Part shown: positions 41,741-50,651 of the stretch, in pieces | Numbering within the stretch: the stretch's first letter is position 1 | How the letters are laid out: each line of letters starts with the position of its first letter | DNA from: Pseudoflavonifractor sp. 60 | GTDB lineage: Bacteria; Bacillota; Clostridia; Oscillospirales; Oscillospiraceae | Direction of reading: 5' to 3' | Assembly: GCF_009911645.1 (NCBI RefSeq) | Contig: NZ_QWKI01000019.1 | Span: 1-64,000, forward strand | DNA: 64,000 nt | Made by a program: the position numbers and the translations under genes | The notes under the pieces: generated by a model | Told to the model about the DNA's origin: nothing | Database searches by the model: none | Seen by the model: only the letters and a program-made list of their open reading frames with translations

Positions 41741-44521
41741 TCAAAGAAATCTGAACCCCACCGAAAATTCCCGCTCCTCCGTTCCGCTGACCCGCCAGGG
41801 CTCCTCCACGTCCGAGCCCCAGCTGTCAATGCCCCCCACGCCCCGCATCGCTCCGCAGACGGTCACCACCGTGCGCACCGGGTCGGGCAGCTCCTCCATA
41901 TGGGCGGCCTGCTCCAGCTGCTGGGGGCTGTAGGGGAGGGCGGAGAAGGCAAAGGGCCGGTCCACCAGCTCCAGGGTCAGCGTCCTCCCCCCGGGGGCGC
42001 GCAGGAGCACCGCCCGGGTACCCGTGTGGCACCCGCACTCCTGGGGGAGCAGATAGGGGGGGATGTGGGGCCGCTCCCGGTGCCAGCCGAAGACGCCCCC
42101 CTTGTTCCGGTCGGGGTAGGTCTCGCCGGACAGCCCCAGCCACACCGTCTCCTCCACCGGCTCCGGCGTGGAGAAGCGCAGCCCAAACAGGGGCAAGCCG
42201 GGCCGGTCCGGGCCGCCATCGTAGTGGACAGCAGCAGTGATCGTACCTGTCCGTTCCACCGTGTAGGTCACTTCGGTGCGCAGGCCGGGCAGGGCGGGGG
42301 CAGTGTAGGCAAAGCGGATGGAGACCCGCTCCCCGCTCTCCTCCAGCACCTGAATATCCTCACAGGTCTGCCAGCCGTCCACCGCCGCCCAGATGGAGCT
42401 GCTGGCGGCAAAGCCGCTGCCCAGGTCGTTCTCGGTGGGGGCGCGCCAGTAGGCGGGGCGGGGGGCGCGCCACAGCCACTCCCTTCCTCCGCTGACCAGG
42501 GACACCGGCCCGCCCTCCGGATAGGAGAACAAAATCTCAAAATCCTCCCCCCGGACCCCCAGGGCCCCGTCCCCGTGGGCTATGCGCAGGGGGATTTTGT
42601 TTCCTCCGGCGGCGGGGAGGGCCAGGACCTGCTCCGCCCGGCGGTTGGCCTCGTCCTGCCGCGCCCGCTCCTGGGGGGAGGAATACCAGTACCGCACCTC
42701 CTGCATAGCGGGCTTCTCCCTGCCGTCGGCAAAGACAATGCCGTTGCCGCTGAAGGCGTAGTCGGTCTGCCGCTCGCCGAAGTCCCCGCCGTAGCCCAGG
42801 ACCCGGCGGCCATTCACATCGGTGCGCCACAGGGCCTGGTCCATGTAGTCCCAAATAAAGCCCCCCTGGTACTGGGGGAACTCCTCCCCCAGGCGGATGT
42901 AGTGCTCCATGCCCCCCAGGGAGTTGCCCATGTCGTGCATGTACTCGCACAGGAGAAAGGGCTTCTTCGGCCCACTCTCCAGATAGGCCCGGACCTCCCA
43001 GGGCGGGGCGTACATCCGGCTCTCCACGTCGGAAATGGCCTCAAATTCCCGGCAGTGGAACACCCCCTCGTAGTGGACCAGGCGGCTGGGGTCGTGTTGC
43101 CGGAAAAACTCCGCCATCGCCAGAATGTCCTCCCCGGCGTAGGACTCGTTGCCGCAGGACCAGAAGAGAATGGACACGTGGTTCTTGTCCCGCTCGAACA
43201 TGGATTTGGCCCGGTCCACCACACAGTCCCGCCACTCAGGGAGGCTGCCCGGCACGTTCCAGCTCGGCTCCACCCGCCCCAGCTTCTGCCAGGAGCCGTG
43301 GCTCTCCAGATTGGCCTCGTCCATCATGTAGATGCCGTGACCGTCGCACAGGTGGTACCAGAGGGTCTGGTTGGGGTAGTGGCAGGTGCGTACGGCGTTG
43401 ATATGGTTCCGTTTGAAGGTCTCCATGGCCGCTTCCATGGCCGCCGGTCCAATGGCGCGGCCCGTCTCCGGGTTCCACTCGTGTCGGTTGACCCCGTTGA
43501 GGACCAGCCGCCCTCCGTTGAGCAGCATGATGCCGTCTTTCAGCTCGAACCGGCGGAAGCCGATGTCATAGGGGACCGCCTCCGCCACTGTGCTGTCCGG
43601 GGTAGTGAGCGTGAGGGCGACGTGGTACAGCGCCGGGTCGTCGTGGTCCCAGGGGCGGATGTGTCCAAACCGGAAGGGCTGGCTGCGCAGGTATCTCCCC
43701 TCTGGGTTCAGCTCCAGCCCGCCGTCAAAGAGGGTCCCCCGGTTGGGGCCGGTGAGCCGCATATGGACCGCCGCCCCCGCCGTCTCCCCCTCCAGCAGCA
43801 GGCGGACGGACAGGGTCCCGGTGGTGTTGTCCTCCTCCAGCCCCGCCTGGAGCCACAGGTCGGCCAGGTGGAGTTTGGGCTTGGCGTACAGGAAGACAGA
43901 GCGGAAAATGCCGCTGAACCGGAAAAAGTCCTGGTCCTCGATCCAGGCGGCGCTGGAGCGCTTGTAGACCTCCACGCACAGCCGGTTGCCTTTTTCCCGA
44001 ATCCAGGGGGTCAAATCGAAGTCGGAGGGGGTGAAGCTGTCCTCGGCGTAGCCCACAAACTGGCCGTTGAGCCAGACATAGCAGGCCTGTTCCACACCCT
44101 GGAAGCTGACGCAGACCCGCTTCCCCCACAGGCCGGGGTCCAGGTCAAACTCCCGCACGTAGCTGCCCACCGGACAGTCCTCCCAGTCGATCTCCGGGGG
44201 GCGCAGCGCCCTGTGGCCGTCCCAGGGATAGAGAGTGTTGATATACTGGATCTGCCCGAAGCCCTGGAGCTCCATGTGGCCCGGCACCTGGATGGTCCCG
44301 AAGCCGGAGCCGTCAAAATCCGCCCGCCAGAAATCCGCAGGGCGGCTTGCCGGGCGTTTGCTCCAGGCAAAGCGCCACACCCCGTCCAGGGACTGGCGCA
44401 GGGAGCTCTCCCCCCGGGCCAGCTCCTCCTCCGAGGCGTAACACACATGGTCTGAGTGGGCCTCCAGGCGGTTTACCTGAAATACGGTGGGGTCGGTGAG
44501 CCAGTTGAGGTCAGCCTGCAT
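41741..44521 (-). CDS. lacZ: GH2 beta-galactosidase (LacZ type)
   Basis: This 926-residue glycoside hydrolase of family 2 has a sugar-binding N-terminal domain (DGVWRFAWSK, VPGHMELQGFG, WLNGQFVGYAEDSF) and an immunoglobulin-like domain. The TIM barrel carries acid/base Glu in MMDEANLESHG and nucleophile Glu in LLCEYMHDMGNS. A C-terminal LacZ domain 5 (WRAPTENDLG) follows. It should hydrolyse terminal beta-galactosides such as lactose in the cytosol; no signal peptide is seen. The start at 44521 has AAAGGGAG in the right place. No lac permease is adjacent. It is divergent from the P-type ATPase gene. Confidence 0.93.
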   Translation of the reverse strand: MQADLNWLTDPTVFQVNRLEAHSDHVCYASEEELARGESSLRQSLDGVWRFAWSKRPASRPADFWRADFDGSGFGTIQVPGHMELQGFGQIQYINTLYPWDGHRALRPPEIDWEDCPVGSYVREFDLDPGLWGKRVCVSFQGVEQACYVWLNGQFVGYAEDSFTPSDFDLTPWIREKGNRLCVEVYKRSSAAWIEDQDFFRFSGIFRSVFLYAKPKLHLADLWLQAGLEEDNTTGTLSVRLLLEGETAGAAVHMRLTGPNRGTLFDGGLELNPEGRYLRSQPFRFGHIRPWDHDDPALYHVALTLTTPDSTVAEAVPYDIGFRRFELKDGIMLLNGGRLVLNGVNRHEWNPETGRAIGPAAMEAAMETFKRNHINAVRTCHYPNQTLWYHLCDGHGIYMMDEANLESHGSWQKLGRVEPSWNVPGSLPEWRDCVVDRAKSMFERDKNHVSILFWSCGNESYAGEDILAMAEFFRQHDPSRLVHYEGVFHCREFEAISDVESRMYAPPWEVRAYLESGPKKPFLLCEYMHDMGNSLGGMEHYIRLGEEFPQYQGGFIWDYMDQALWRTDVNGRRVLGYGGDFGERQTDYAFSGNGIVFADGREKPAMQEVRYWYSSPQERARQDEANRRAEQVLALPAAGGNKIPLRIAHGDGALGVRGEDFEILFSYPEGGPVSLVSGGREWLWRAPRPAYWRAPTENDLGSGFAASSSIWAAVDGWQTCEDIQVLEESGERVSIRFAYTAPALPGLRTEVTYTVERTGTITAAVHYDGGPDRPGLPLFGLRFSTPEPVEETVWLGLSGETYPDRNKGGVFGWHRERPHIPPYLLPQECGCHTGTRAVLLRAPGGRTLTLELVDRPFAFSALPYSPQQLEQAAHMEELPDPVRTVVTVCGAMRGVGGIDSWGSDVEEPWRVSGTEEREFSVGFRFL

Positions 44522-44606
44522 ACAGAACGCTCCCTTTCTCGTCAAAGGTCCCCGCGCACCTCAGGGCTTTGAATCCATTCCTTGATCTTCACGGGGTTTC
44601 GCGCTA

Positions 44607-44635
44607 ATCCTACCATAAGGGTCAGAAAAACACAA
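44607..44635 (-). promoter_or_regulatory. candidate lacZ promoter
   Basis: On the minus strand TTGTGT is followed after 17 bases by TAGGAT, about 85 bases upstream of the start codon. The match is moderate. Confidence 0.4.
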
Positions 44636-44737
44636 GCCGTCCGGCGGCGGGATAAGATATTTTTTTCTCGCCCAATTTCGACGGAAAAGTGGACGAGCCT
44701 CTGCTAGACTGGAATAAACTGGAAAGGGAGTGGTGAT

Positions 44738-47371
44738 ATGGGCGACTGGCATAGCCGGCGGCTGGCTCAGGCAATGGAGGAGCTGGACAGCCGGCCCCAG
44801 GGACTGACCGAGCGGGAGGCGGCCCGGCGGCTGGAGGCGCACGGCCCCAATCAGCTGGCGCAGCCCCAGCCCCCCGGCCTGCTGCTGCGCATTCTGGGGC
44901 AGCTGAAGGACCCCATGATCCTGGTGCTGCTGGCGGCGGCGGGTCTGTCGCTGCTGGTCAGCAGGGGGGAGGACTGGCTGGACGGGGTCATCATTCTGGT
45001 AATTGTGGTGGTCAACAGCATCCTCTCCATAACCCAGGAGGACCACGCCCAGCAAGCCCTGGAGGAGCTGCGGCGTATGTCCTCCCCTCAGGCCAACGTG
45101 GTGCGGGAGGGGGTCCGCCGCCGGGTCGCCGCCGCCGCCCTGGTCCCCGGGGACGTCATTCTGCTGGAGGCCGGTGACCAGGTCCCCGCCGACGCCAGAA
45201 TTATGGAGTGCAGCCGCCTCCAGGCGGACGAGTCGGCCATGACGGGGGAGTCGGCTCCGGTGGAGAAGCAGGCGGCGGACACCCTGCCCCCCGACACCCC
45301 CCTGGGGGACCGAATCAATATGCTCCTGTCCGGGACCCTGATTACCGCCGGACGGGGGACCGCCCTGGTGACGGCCACTGGCATGGAGACCCAGATGGGC
45401 CAGATTGCCGGAATGCTGCTGGAGAGCGGCGCCGGAGAGACCCCCCTCCAAAAGCGGATGGGGGAGATCTCCAAGTCCCTGTCCTTCCTGTGTCTGGCGG
45501 TGTGCGCGGTGATGTTCGGGGTCGGGCTGTTTCAGGGGAAGGAAATTCTGGACATGTTCCTCACCGCCGTCTCGCTGGCGGTGGCTGCCATCCCCGAGGG
45601 CCTGCCCGCCATCGTCACCATTGTGCTGGCGCTGGGGGTCCAGCGGCTGGCTGACGGCCACGCCATTGTGAAAAAGCTCCCCGCGGTGGAGACCCTGGGC
45701 TGCGCCGGGGTGATCTGCTCCGACAAGACGGGCACCCTCACCCAAAACCGGATGACGGTGCAGCAGGTGTGGCTCACCCCCGATGCCCGACGGCGGGACG
45801 CCATGGTGGCGGGCTGTCTGTGCTCCGACGCCAGGCTCACCTGGAAGGCCGGGGCCCCCACCGCCTCCGGCGACCCCACCGAGGGAGCTCTGGTGGTGGC
45901 CGCCGCCCAGGACGGGGTAGACCAGAATCGTGAGCTGGAACATCTCCCCCGAACGGCGGACATCCCCTTCGACTCCAATCGCAAGCTTATGTCCACCATA
46001 CATACCCGGGAGGAGGGGGGCTGGACCGTCTACGTGAAGGGCGCCCCCGATATGCTGCTGGAGCGGTGTACCGATACCCCCAGAGGGCCCATGACTCAGG
46101 GGGACCGGGCCCGGATCTTGGCCGCCAACGAGGAGCTGGCGGGCCGGGCACTGCGGGTCATTGCGGTGGCCCGAAAGGAGCTGGACAGCCTGCCCAGACG
46201 GCTGGATTCGGGAAATGTGGAGCGAAATCTCACCTTTTTGGGCCTCTTCGGCCTGATGGACCCACCCCGGCCCGAGGTGAAGGAGGCGGTGGCCAAGTGT
46301 CACCTGGCGGGGGTCCGGCCTGTTATGATCACCGGCGACCACCGCGCCACCGCTCTGGCCATCGCCAAGGAGCTGGACATTGCCCGCCCCGGGGACTGGA
46401 CTGCCACAGGGGCGGAGCTGGACTTTATGCCCCAGGAGGTGCTGGAGGCGGACATTGAAAAATTTGCCGTCTTCGCCCGGGTGTCGCCGGAGCACAAGAT
46501 GCGCATTGTCCAGGCCTGGCAGAAGCGGGGCAAGGTGGTGGCTATGACAGGGGACGGGGTCAACGACGCCCCCGCCCTGAAGACCGCCGACATCGGCTGC
46601 GCCATGGGCAGAACGGGCACCGATGTGGCCAAGGGGGCGGCGGACATGATCCTCACCGACGACAACTTCTCCACCATTGTCTCCGCCATTGAGGAGGGCC
46701 GGGGCATCTACGCCAATATCCGCAAGGCGATCCACTACCTCCTCTCCTGCAACATCGGCGAAATTTTTACCATCTTCATCGCAACCCTCCTGGGGCTGGG
46801 CGCCATGCCCCTGGAACCGGTGCAGCTGCTGTGGCTCAACCTGGTTACCGACTCCCTGCCCGCCCTGGCCCTGGGGATGGAGCCGGTGGAGGAGGGGATC
46901 ATGGAGGAGCCCCCCCGGGACGCCAGCGCCGGCCTCTTTGACCGGGCCTTCTCCCTGCGTCTGGCCTGGCAGGGGCTGATGGTGGGGGGACTCACCCTGG
47001 CGGCCTACTTTCTGGGCCTGTTCGTCCTGGGGACGGAGGGCGGAACGGCCAACACCATGGCCTTCGCAACCCTGACCCTGTGCCAGCTGTTTCACGCCTT
47101 CAACGTGCGGGGGGAGGACCGCTCCCTCTTTGAGCAGGGGGTTTTGTCCAACCCCGCCATGAACCGGGCCTTTCTGGCGGGATTGGTGATGCAGCTGTCT
47201 GTGCTGCTCATCCCGCCCCTCCAGGGGGTGTTCTCGGTGGTCCCTATGAATCCGCCCCAGTGGCTGGCCGTGCTGGCTCTGGCCGCCGCCCCCATCCCCA
47301 TCTGTGAGTGGGCCAAGGCCGCGGGCCGGAGTCGTGCCGCACAGCTCCCCGAGAATGCGACCGTTAAATAG
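44738..47371 (+). CDS. calcium-type cation-transporting P-type ATPase
   Basis: This 877-residue P2-type ATPase has the phosphorylation motif CSDKTGTLT with D329, the TGES actuator motif, and PEGLP in helix 4 (the P2 Ca-site motif). It also has KGAPDMLLERC for nucleotide binding, the GDGVNDAPALK hinge, and about ten transmembrane helices. It is similar to bacterial SERCA/PMCA-like Ca2+ exporters, so Ca2+ efflux is most likely; Mn2+ or other cations cannot be excluded. It stands alone between divergent lacZ and its own terminator. Confidence 0.92.
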   Translation: MGDWHSRRLAQAMEELDSRPQGLTEREAARRLEAHGPNQLAQPQPPGLLLRILGQLKDPMILVLLAAAGLSLLVSRGEDWLDGVIILVIVVVNSILSITQEDHAQQALEELRRMSSPQANVVREGVRRRVAAAALVPGDVILLEAGDQVPADARIMECSRLQADESAMTGESAPVEKQAADTLPPDTPLGDRINMLLSGTLITAGRGTALVTATGMETQMGQIAGMLLESGAGETPLQKRMGEISKSLSFLCLAVCAVMFGVGLFQGKEILDMFLTAVSLAVAAIPEGLPAIVTIVLALGVQRLADGHAIVKKLPAVETLGCAGVICSDKTGTLTQNRMTVQQVWLTPDARRRDAMVAGCLCSDARLTWKAGAPTASGDPTEGALVVAAAQDGVDQNRELEHLPRTADIPFDSNRKLMSTIHTREEGGWTVYVKGAPDMLLERCTDTPRGPMTQGDRARILAANEELAGRALRVIAVARKELDSLPRRLDSGNVERNLTFLGLFGLMDPPRPEVKEAVAKCHLAGVRPVMITGDHRATALAIAKELDIARPGDWTATGAELDFMPQEVLEADIEKFAVFARVSPEHKMRIVQAWQKRGKVVAMTGDGVNDAPALKTADIGCAMGRTGTDVAKGAADMILTDDNFSTIVSAIEEGRGIYANIRKAIHYLLSCNIGEIFTIFIATLLGLGAMPLEPVQLLWLNLVTDSLPALALGMEPVEEGIMEEPPRDASAGLFDRAFSLRLAWQGLMVGGLTLAAYFLGLFVLGTEGGTANTMAFATLTLCQLFHAFNVRGEDRSLFEQGVLSNPAMNRAFLAGLVMQLSVLLIPPLQGVFSVVPMNPPQWLAVLALAAAPIPICEWAKAAGRSRAAQLPENATVK

Positions 47372-47380
47372 CAAAGAGCA

Positions 47381-47419
47381 CAGCCCCGCCGGCAGACGCC
47401 TGGTGGGGCTGTTGTTTTT
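47381..47419 (+). terminator. intrinsic terminator after the P-type ATPase gene
   Basis: CAGCCCCGCC pairs with GGTGGGGCTG and is followed by TTGTTTTT. Confidence 0.88.
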
Positions 47420-47518
47420 GGAGGTCCGGAGTGTCTGCCTGTGATCCTCCGCCCCGGTGTGGGGTCTGCCCCGCAAATTTGGTCTGTTTTTCATTGAATC
47501 GCCTGCTTGGGCAGCATA

Positions 47519-47547
47519 TTGCATTTCAAGGCGGTCTGTGGTACTAT
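47519..47547 (+). promoter_or_regulatory. promoter of the Rpn-like nuclease gene
   Basis: TTGCAT is followed after 17 bases by TACTAT, 27 bases before the GTG start. Confidence 0.65.
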
Positions 47548-47573
47548 TGATAGTAAGCTGAAGGGGAAAGCGA

Positions 47574-48464
47574 GTGGCGCGTGTGACAGTCCAGGAACAG
47601 ATCGAACGCAAGCATCAGGAGGATCTACAGCGGCTGAGAGGATTCCGTCTGCTGGACGATGATTTTCTGACCAAATGCTTTGAAGAGGGGACGCAGTGTA
47701 TCCAACTGGTACTCAGGATCGTCCTGGAGATGCCGGACCTGGAGGTGGTCAGCGCACACACCCAGGTGTTTGTGGAAAATCTGCTTAACCGCTCCGTGCG
47801 GCTGGACGTTCTGGCCACCGACAGCGTTGGACGGAAAATCAATGTGGAAATTCAGCGCTCCGACAAGGGCGCTGGACGAAAGCGGGCAAGATATAACAGC
47901 AGTATGATGGACGCCAACCTTCTGGAGAAGGGGGAGGAGTTCAACACCCTGCCTGAGACCTATGTGGTGTTCATCACAGAGCGCGATGTACTGGGTAAGG
48001 GCAAGCCGCTGTATCGTATTGGCAGATATATTTTCGACACAGGCGAGCCCTTTGAGGACGGTTCTCATATCCTGTATGTCAACGGAGCCTATCGAGACGA
48101 CAGCCCCATCGGGAGGCTGATGCACGACTTTGCCTGTACCGACCCGGCGGATATGTACTATGATACCCTGGCGGAGCGAGTGAGATTTTTTAAGGAAAGC
48201 AAGGAGGGTGCTGCGATTATGTGCAAGGTAATGGAGGATATGAGAAGAACAGAGCGAGAAGAAGGTATCAGAGAAGGTATTGAGGTGGGTATCAAGGAAG
48301 GCATCAAGGAAGGTATCAAGGAAGGCATCAAGGAGGGCGTCAAGGAGGGCATTCAGACCATGGTGCTCCGGATGCTGGAGCGGGGAAGCTGTGCTTTGGA
48401 GGAGATAGCTCAGCTTTCGGGACTCTCCCTGGAGGAAGTGAAGCAGCTTCAGCAGAGTCTGTAG
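47574..48464 (+). CDS. Rpn/YhgA-like PD-(D/E)XK nuclease family protein
   Basis: This 296-residue protein belongs to the Rpn / PDDEXK_2 (transposase_31-like) family. It has the N-terminal LLDDDFLTKCFEE segment and the catalytic-core pattern VRLDVLATDSVGRKINVEIQ, with the Asp and the E-x-Q ending typical of this nuclease fold. The IGRYIF and LYVNGAY strands and a tail of GIKE repeats follow. Members are thought to promote DNA recombination or act as nucleases. The GTG start at 47574 follows AAGGGGAAAG. Despite the family's transposase label, no inverted repeats or other mobile genes were seen. Confidence 0.85.
   Translation: MARVTVQEQIERKHQEDLQRLRGFRLLDDDFLTKCFEEGTQCIQLVLRIVLEMPDLEVVSAHTQVFVENLLNRSVRLDVLATDSVGRKINVEIQRSDKGAGRKRARYNSSMMDANLLEKGEEFNTLPETYVVFITERDVLGKGKPLYRIGRYIFDTGEPFEDGSHILYVNGAYRDDSPIGRLMHDFACTDPADMYYDTLAERVRFFKESKEGAAIMCKVMEDMRRTEREEGIREGIEVGIKEGIKEGIKEGIKEGVKEGIQTMVLRMLERGSCALEEIAQLSGLSLEEVKQLQQSL
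48283..48357 (+). repeat. 12-base microsatellite coding GIKE repeats
   Basis: About six tandem 12-base units (GGTATCAAGGAA and variants) encode Gly-Ile/Val-Lys-Glu repeats in the tail of the Rpn-like gene. The duplicated copy downstream has fewer units, so the tract varies in length. Confidence 0.85.
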
Positions 48465-48501
48465 AAATATGGTGCAGGAATTGGGCAGGGTCCAGTTCAC
48501 C

Positions 48502-48728
48502 GCAAGGAGGGTGCTGCGATCATGTGCAAGGTAATGGAGGATATGCGAAGAGCAGAGCGAGAAGAAGGTATCAAAGAAGGTATTGAGGTGGGTATCAAGG
48601 AGGGCATTCAGACCATGGTGCTCCGGATGCTGGAGCGGGGAAGCTGTGCTCTGGAGGAGATCGCTCAGCTTTCGGGGCTCTCCTTGGAGGAAGTGAAGCA
48701 GCTTCAGGCGCGGCAGAGCTCCTAACAA
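48502..48728 (+). pseudogene. duplicated 3' end of the Rpn-like nuclease gene
   Basis: The 206 bases from 48502 repeat 48199-48452 almost exactly, except that 48 bases (four 12-base units) are missing from the repeat tract. The open frame from 48522 codes for MCKVMEDMRRAEREEGIKEG and the same C-terminal LEEIAQLSGLSLEEVKQLQ helix pair. It lacks the nuclease core. It could be translated as a 67-residue C-terminal fragment, with a GCAAGGAGGGTG site just before the ATG, so a small product is possible. Confidence 0.7.
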
Positions 48729-48742
48729 AACAGTTAAAAAAC

Positions 48743-48780
48743 AGCACGAGGACGCAGGTCCCCGTGCTTTCTTTTATTTT
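48743..48780 (+). terminator. intrinsic terminator between Rpn fragment and GH13 gene
   Basis: AGCACG-GGAC pairs with GTCC-CGTGCT around GCAG, followed by TTCTTTTATTTT. Confidence 0.85.
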
Positions 48781-50621
48781 AGAGCGAACACCGCCCCTGA
48801 CCTGGGGGGCAGGGTGATGGTGTAAGCGCCCTCCTCCAGCGTCAGCTCCGCCTGGCCCAGGACCAGCCGCGGAATACCCTCGTCACAGGGGAAGCTCTGG
48901 CTTGCGTCCCCGGCGTTAAAGGCGCACAGCAGCTGTTCCTCCTCCGTCTCCCGCAGGAAGGCCAACAGGGGTCCCTTGCCCAGGACATACCGGATACTCC
49001 CCCGCCGCAGGGGCTGATGCCGTTTGCGCAGGCGGCCCAGGGCGCGGTACCAGTCCAGCAGCTCCTGGTCCTCATAGCCCCAGGGATAGGTCTGGCGGTT
49101 AAAGGGGTCCTCAAAGCCCTCCATCCCCACCTCGTCCCCGTAGTACACCGTAGGGGAGCCGGGGAAGCAGAACAGCAGCAGGGCGGCGGCCTTCAGCAGC
49201 TCCCGGCCCCGGGCCAGCTGTTTTGGGGAGAGGGAGAAGTGGGCCCGCCACTCCTTGGACTGGTCCCGGTACTCGCTCCCCGCCCCCAGCAGGGTCAGCA
49301 GGCGGGGGGTATCGTGGGTATCCAGAGAGTTCATGGCGGAGTAGAAGGCGAAAGCGGGATAGTTCTCCCGAATGGTCTCCATCACCTTGACAAAGCTCTC
49401 CCCTCCCCCGCCCTGGAAAAAGGAGAGAATGGCGGAGCGCAGGGGATAGTTCATCAAGCCGTCGCAGTGGCCGCCCAGGATGTGCTTGCGCCGCACCCCG
49501 TAGGCGATTTTAGTGGAGCCGTCCTCCCACACCTCGCCGATGACCACCGCATCGGGCTTCTCCTCCCGGGCGGCCTGGTGGATACCCGCCACAAAGCTGT
49601 CGGGGAGCTCATCGGCCACATCCAGCCGCCAGCCGTCCGCCCCGGCCCGCAGCCAGCGCCGGACCACGCTGTCCGGGCCGCCGAAGATAAAGTCCTGATA
49701 GCCAGGGTCGTTCTCGTTGACGGCGGGCAGGGAGTAGATCCCCCACCAGCTGTCGTACTTGTTGGGCCAGTGGGAGAAGTGGAACCAGGAGCGGTAGGGG
49801 GAGTCCTCGCTCTGGCTGGCCCCGGGCTCGGGGTAAAAGCCGTCGCCATTGAAGTAGCGGCTGACGAAGCCGGTGTGGTTAAAGACCCCGTCCAGAATCA
49901 CCCGCATCCCGTGCTTGTGGGCCTCGGCGCACAGGCGGGAAAAGTCCTCGTTGGTCCCCAGCATGGGGTCGGTCCGGCTGTAGTCGGCGGTGCCGTAGCG
50001 ATGGTTCTCCGCCGCCTCAAAGATGGGGTTGAAGTAGAGGGTCTCCACCCCCAGGCTCTTCAGGTAGCCCAGCTTGTCAATGACCCCCTGGAAGTCGCCG
50101 CCAAAAAAGTCCCGGTTGCGGACCTCTCCCTTGTCGTCGGGGTGGTACTCGGGGAACTCCTCCCAGCTCTGATGGACGGTGCGCCCTCCCACCAGGCCCT
50201 CCGGGTCGGGGACGCGGCTGCGGGCAAAGCGGTCGGGGAAGATCTGATAGGTGACCCCCTCGCCAAACCAGCCGGGGACTGTCTCCTCCCCGTCGTACAC
50301 GGTGAGCTGGTAGGGCCCCAGGTCCTGCTTCAGCCCCTTAAACTGCTTCAGCTGGAAGGAGTACCACACCAACCCCACGTAGCCGGTGGTATCCAGCTCC
50401 GCAGAGAAGATGTCCTGCCCCTCCTCGTGGCCCAGCCAGGACATTTTCATCACCACGATCTGGTCGTTCCAGCTCTCAAACCGCGCGGTAAGGCTGGCAC
50501 AGGAGAAGCACTCCGTCCGGGGCGGGCGCAGGGTGAACTGTACCTGCGTCCCCGAGGCCACCGCGCCGTACGGGGTTTTATAGCGGCTGTCCCGGGAATC
50601 GTAGGTGGGTAAATATGGCAT
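48774..50621 (-). CDS. GH13 alpha-glycosidase (neopullulanase / cyclomaltodextrinase-like)
   Basis: This 615-residue protein has an N-terminal beta-sandwich domain (about 1-120), then a GH13 barrel with region I DGVFNHTG, nucleophile region GWRLDVADE, acid region VIGEVWED and region IV SLDTHDTPR. A small C-terminal beta domain follows. This layout fits GH13_20 enzymes that hydrolyse maltodextrins, cyclodextrins or pullulan. There is no signal peptide, so it probably acts in the cytosol. The ATG at 50621 has GGAG eight bases upstream; the GTG at 50630 overlaps that site. It is the last gene of an operon with two XRE regulators, hemZ and a kinase. Confidence 0.9.
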   Translation of the reverse strand: MPYLPTYDSRDSRYKTPYGAVASGTQVQFTLRPPRTECFSCASLTARFESWNDQIVVMKMSWLGHEEGQDIFSAELDTTGYVGLVWYSFQLKQFKGLKQDLGPYQLTVYDGEETVPGWFGEGVTYQIFPDRFARSRVPDPEGLVGGRTVHQSWEEFPEYHPDDKGEVRNRDFFGGDFQGVIDKLGYLKSLGVETLYFNPIFEAAENHRYGTADYSRTDPMLGTNEDFSRLCAEAHKHGMRVILDGVFNHTGFVSRYFNGDGFYPEPGASQSEDSPYRSWFHFSHWPNKYDSWWGIYSLPAVNENDPGYQDFIFGGPDSVVRRWLRAGADGWRLDVADELPDSFVAGIHQAAREEKPDAVVIGEVWEDGSTKIAYGVRRKHILGGHCDGLMNYPLRSAILSFFQGGGGESFVKVMETIRENYPAFAFYSAMNSLDTHDTPRLLTLLGAGSEYRDQSKEWRAHFSLSPKQLARGRELLKAAALLLFCFPGSPTVYYGDEVGMEGFEDPFNRQTYPWGYEDQELLDWYRALGRLRKRHQPLRRGSIRYVLGKGPLLAFLRETEEEQLLCAFNAGDASQSFPCDEGIPRLVLGQAELTLEEGAYTITLPPRSGAVFALK

Positions 50622-50651
50622 TGGTATCACTCCGAGTCTGCATCTGGAATT

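Noticed and set aside
47574-48464. Insertion sequence based on the transposase-like family name
   Set aside because: No terminal inverted repeats, target duplications or other mobile genes flank it; the family is now seen as Rpn-type nucleases.
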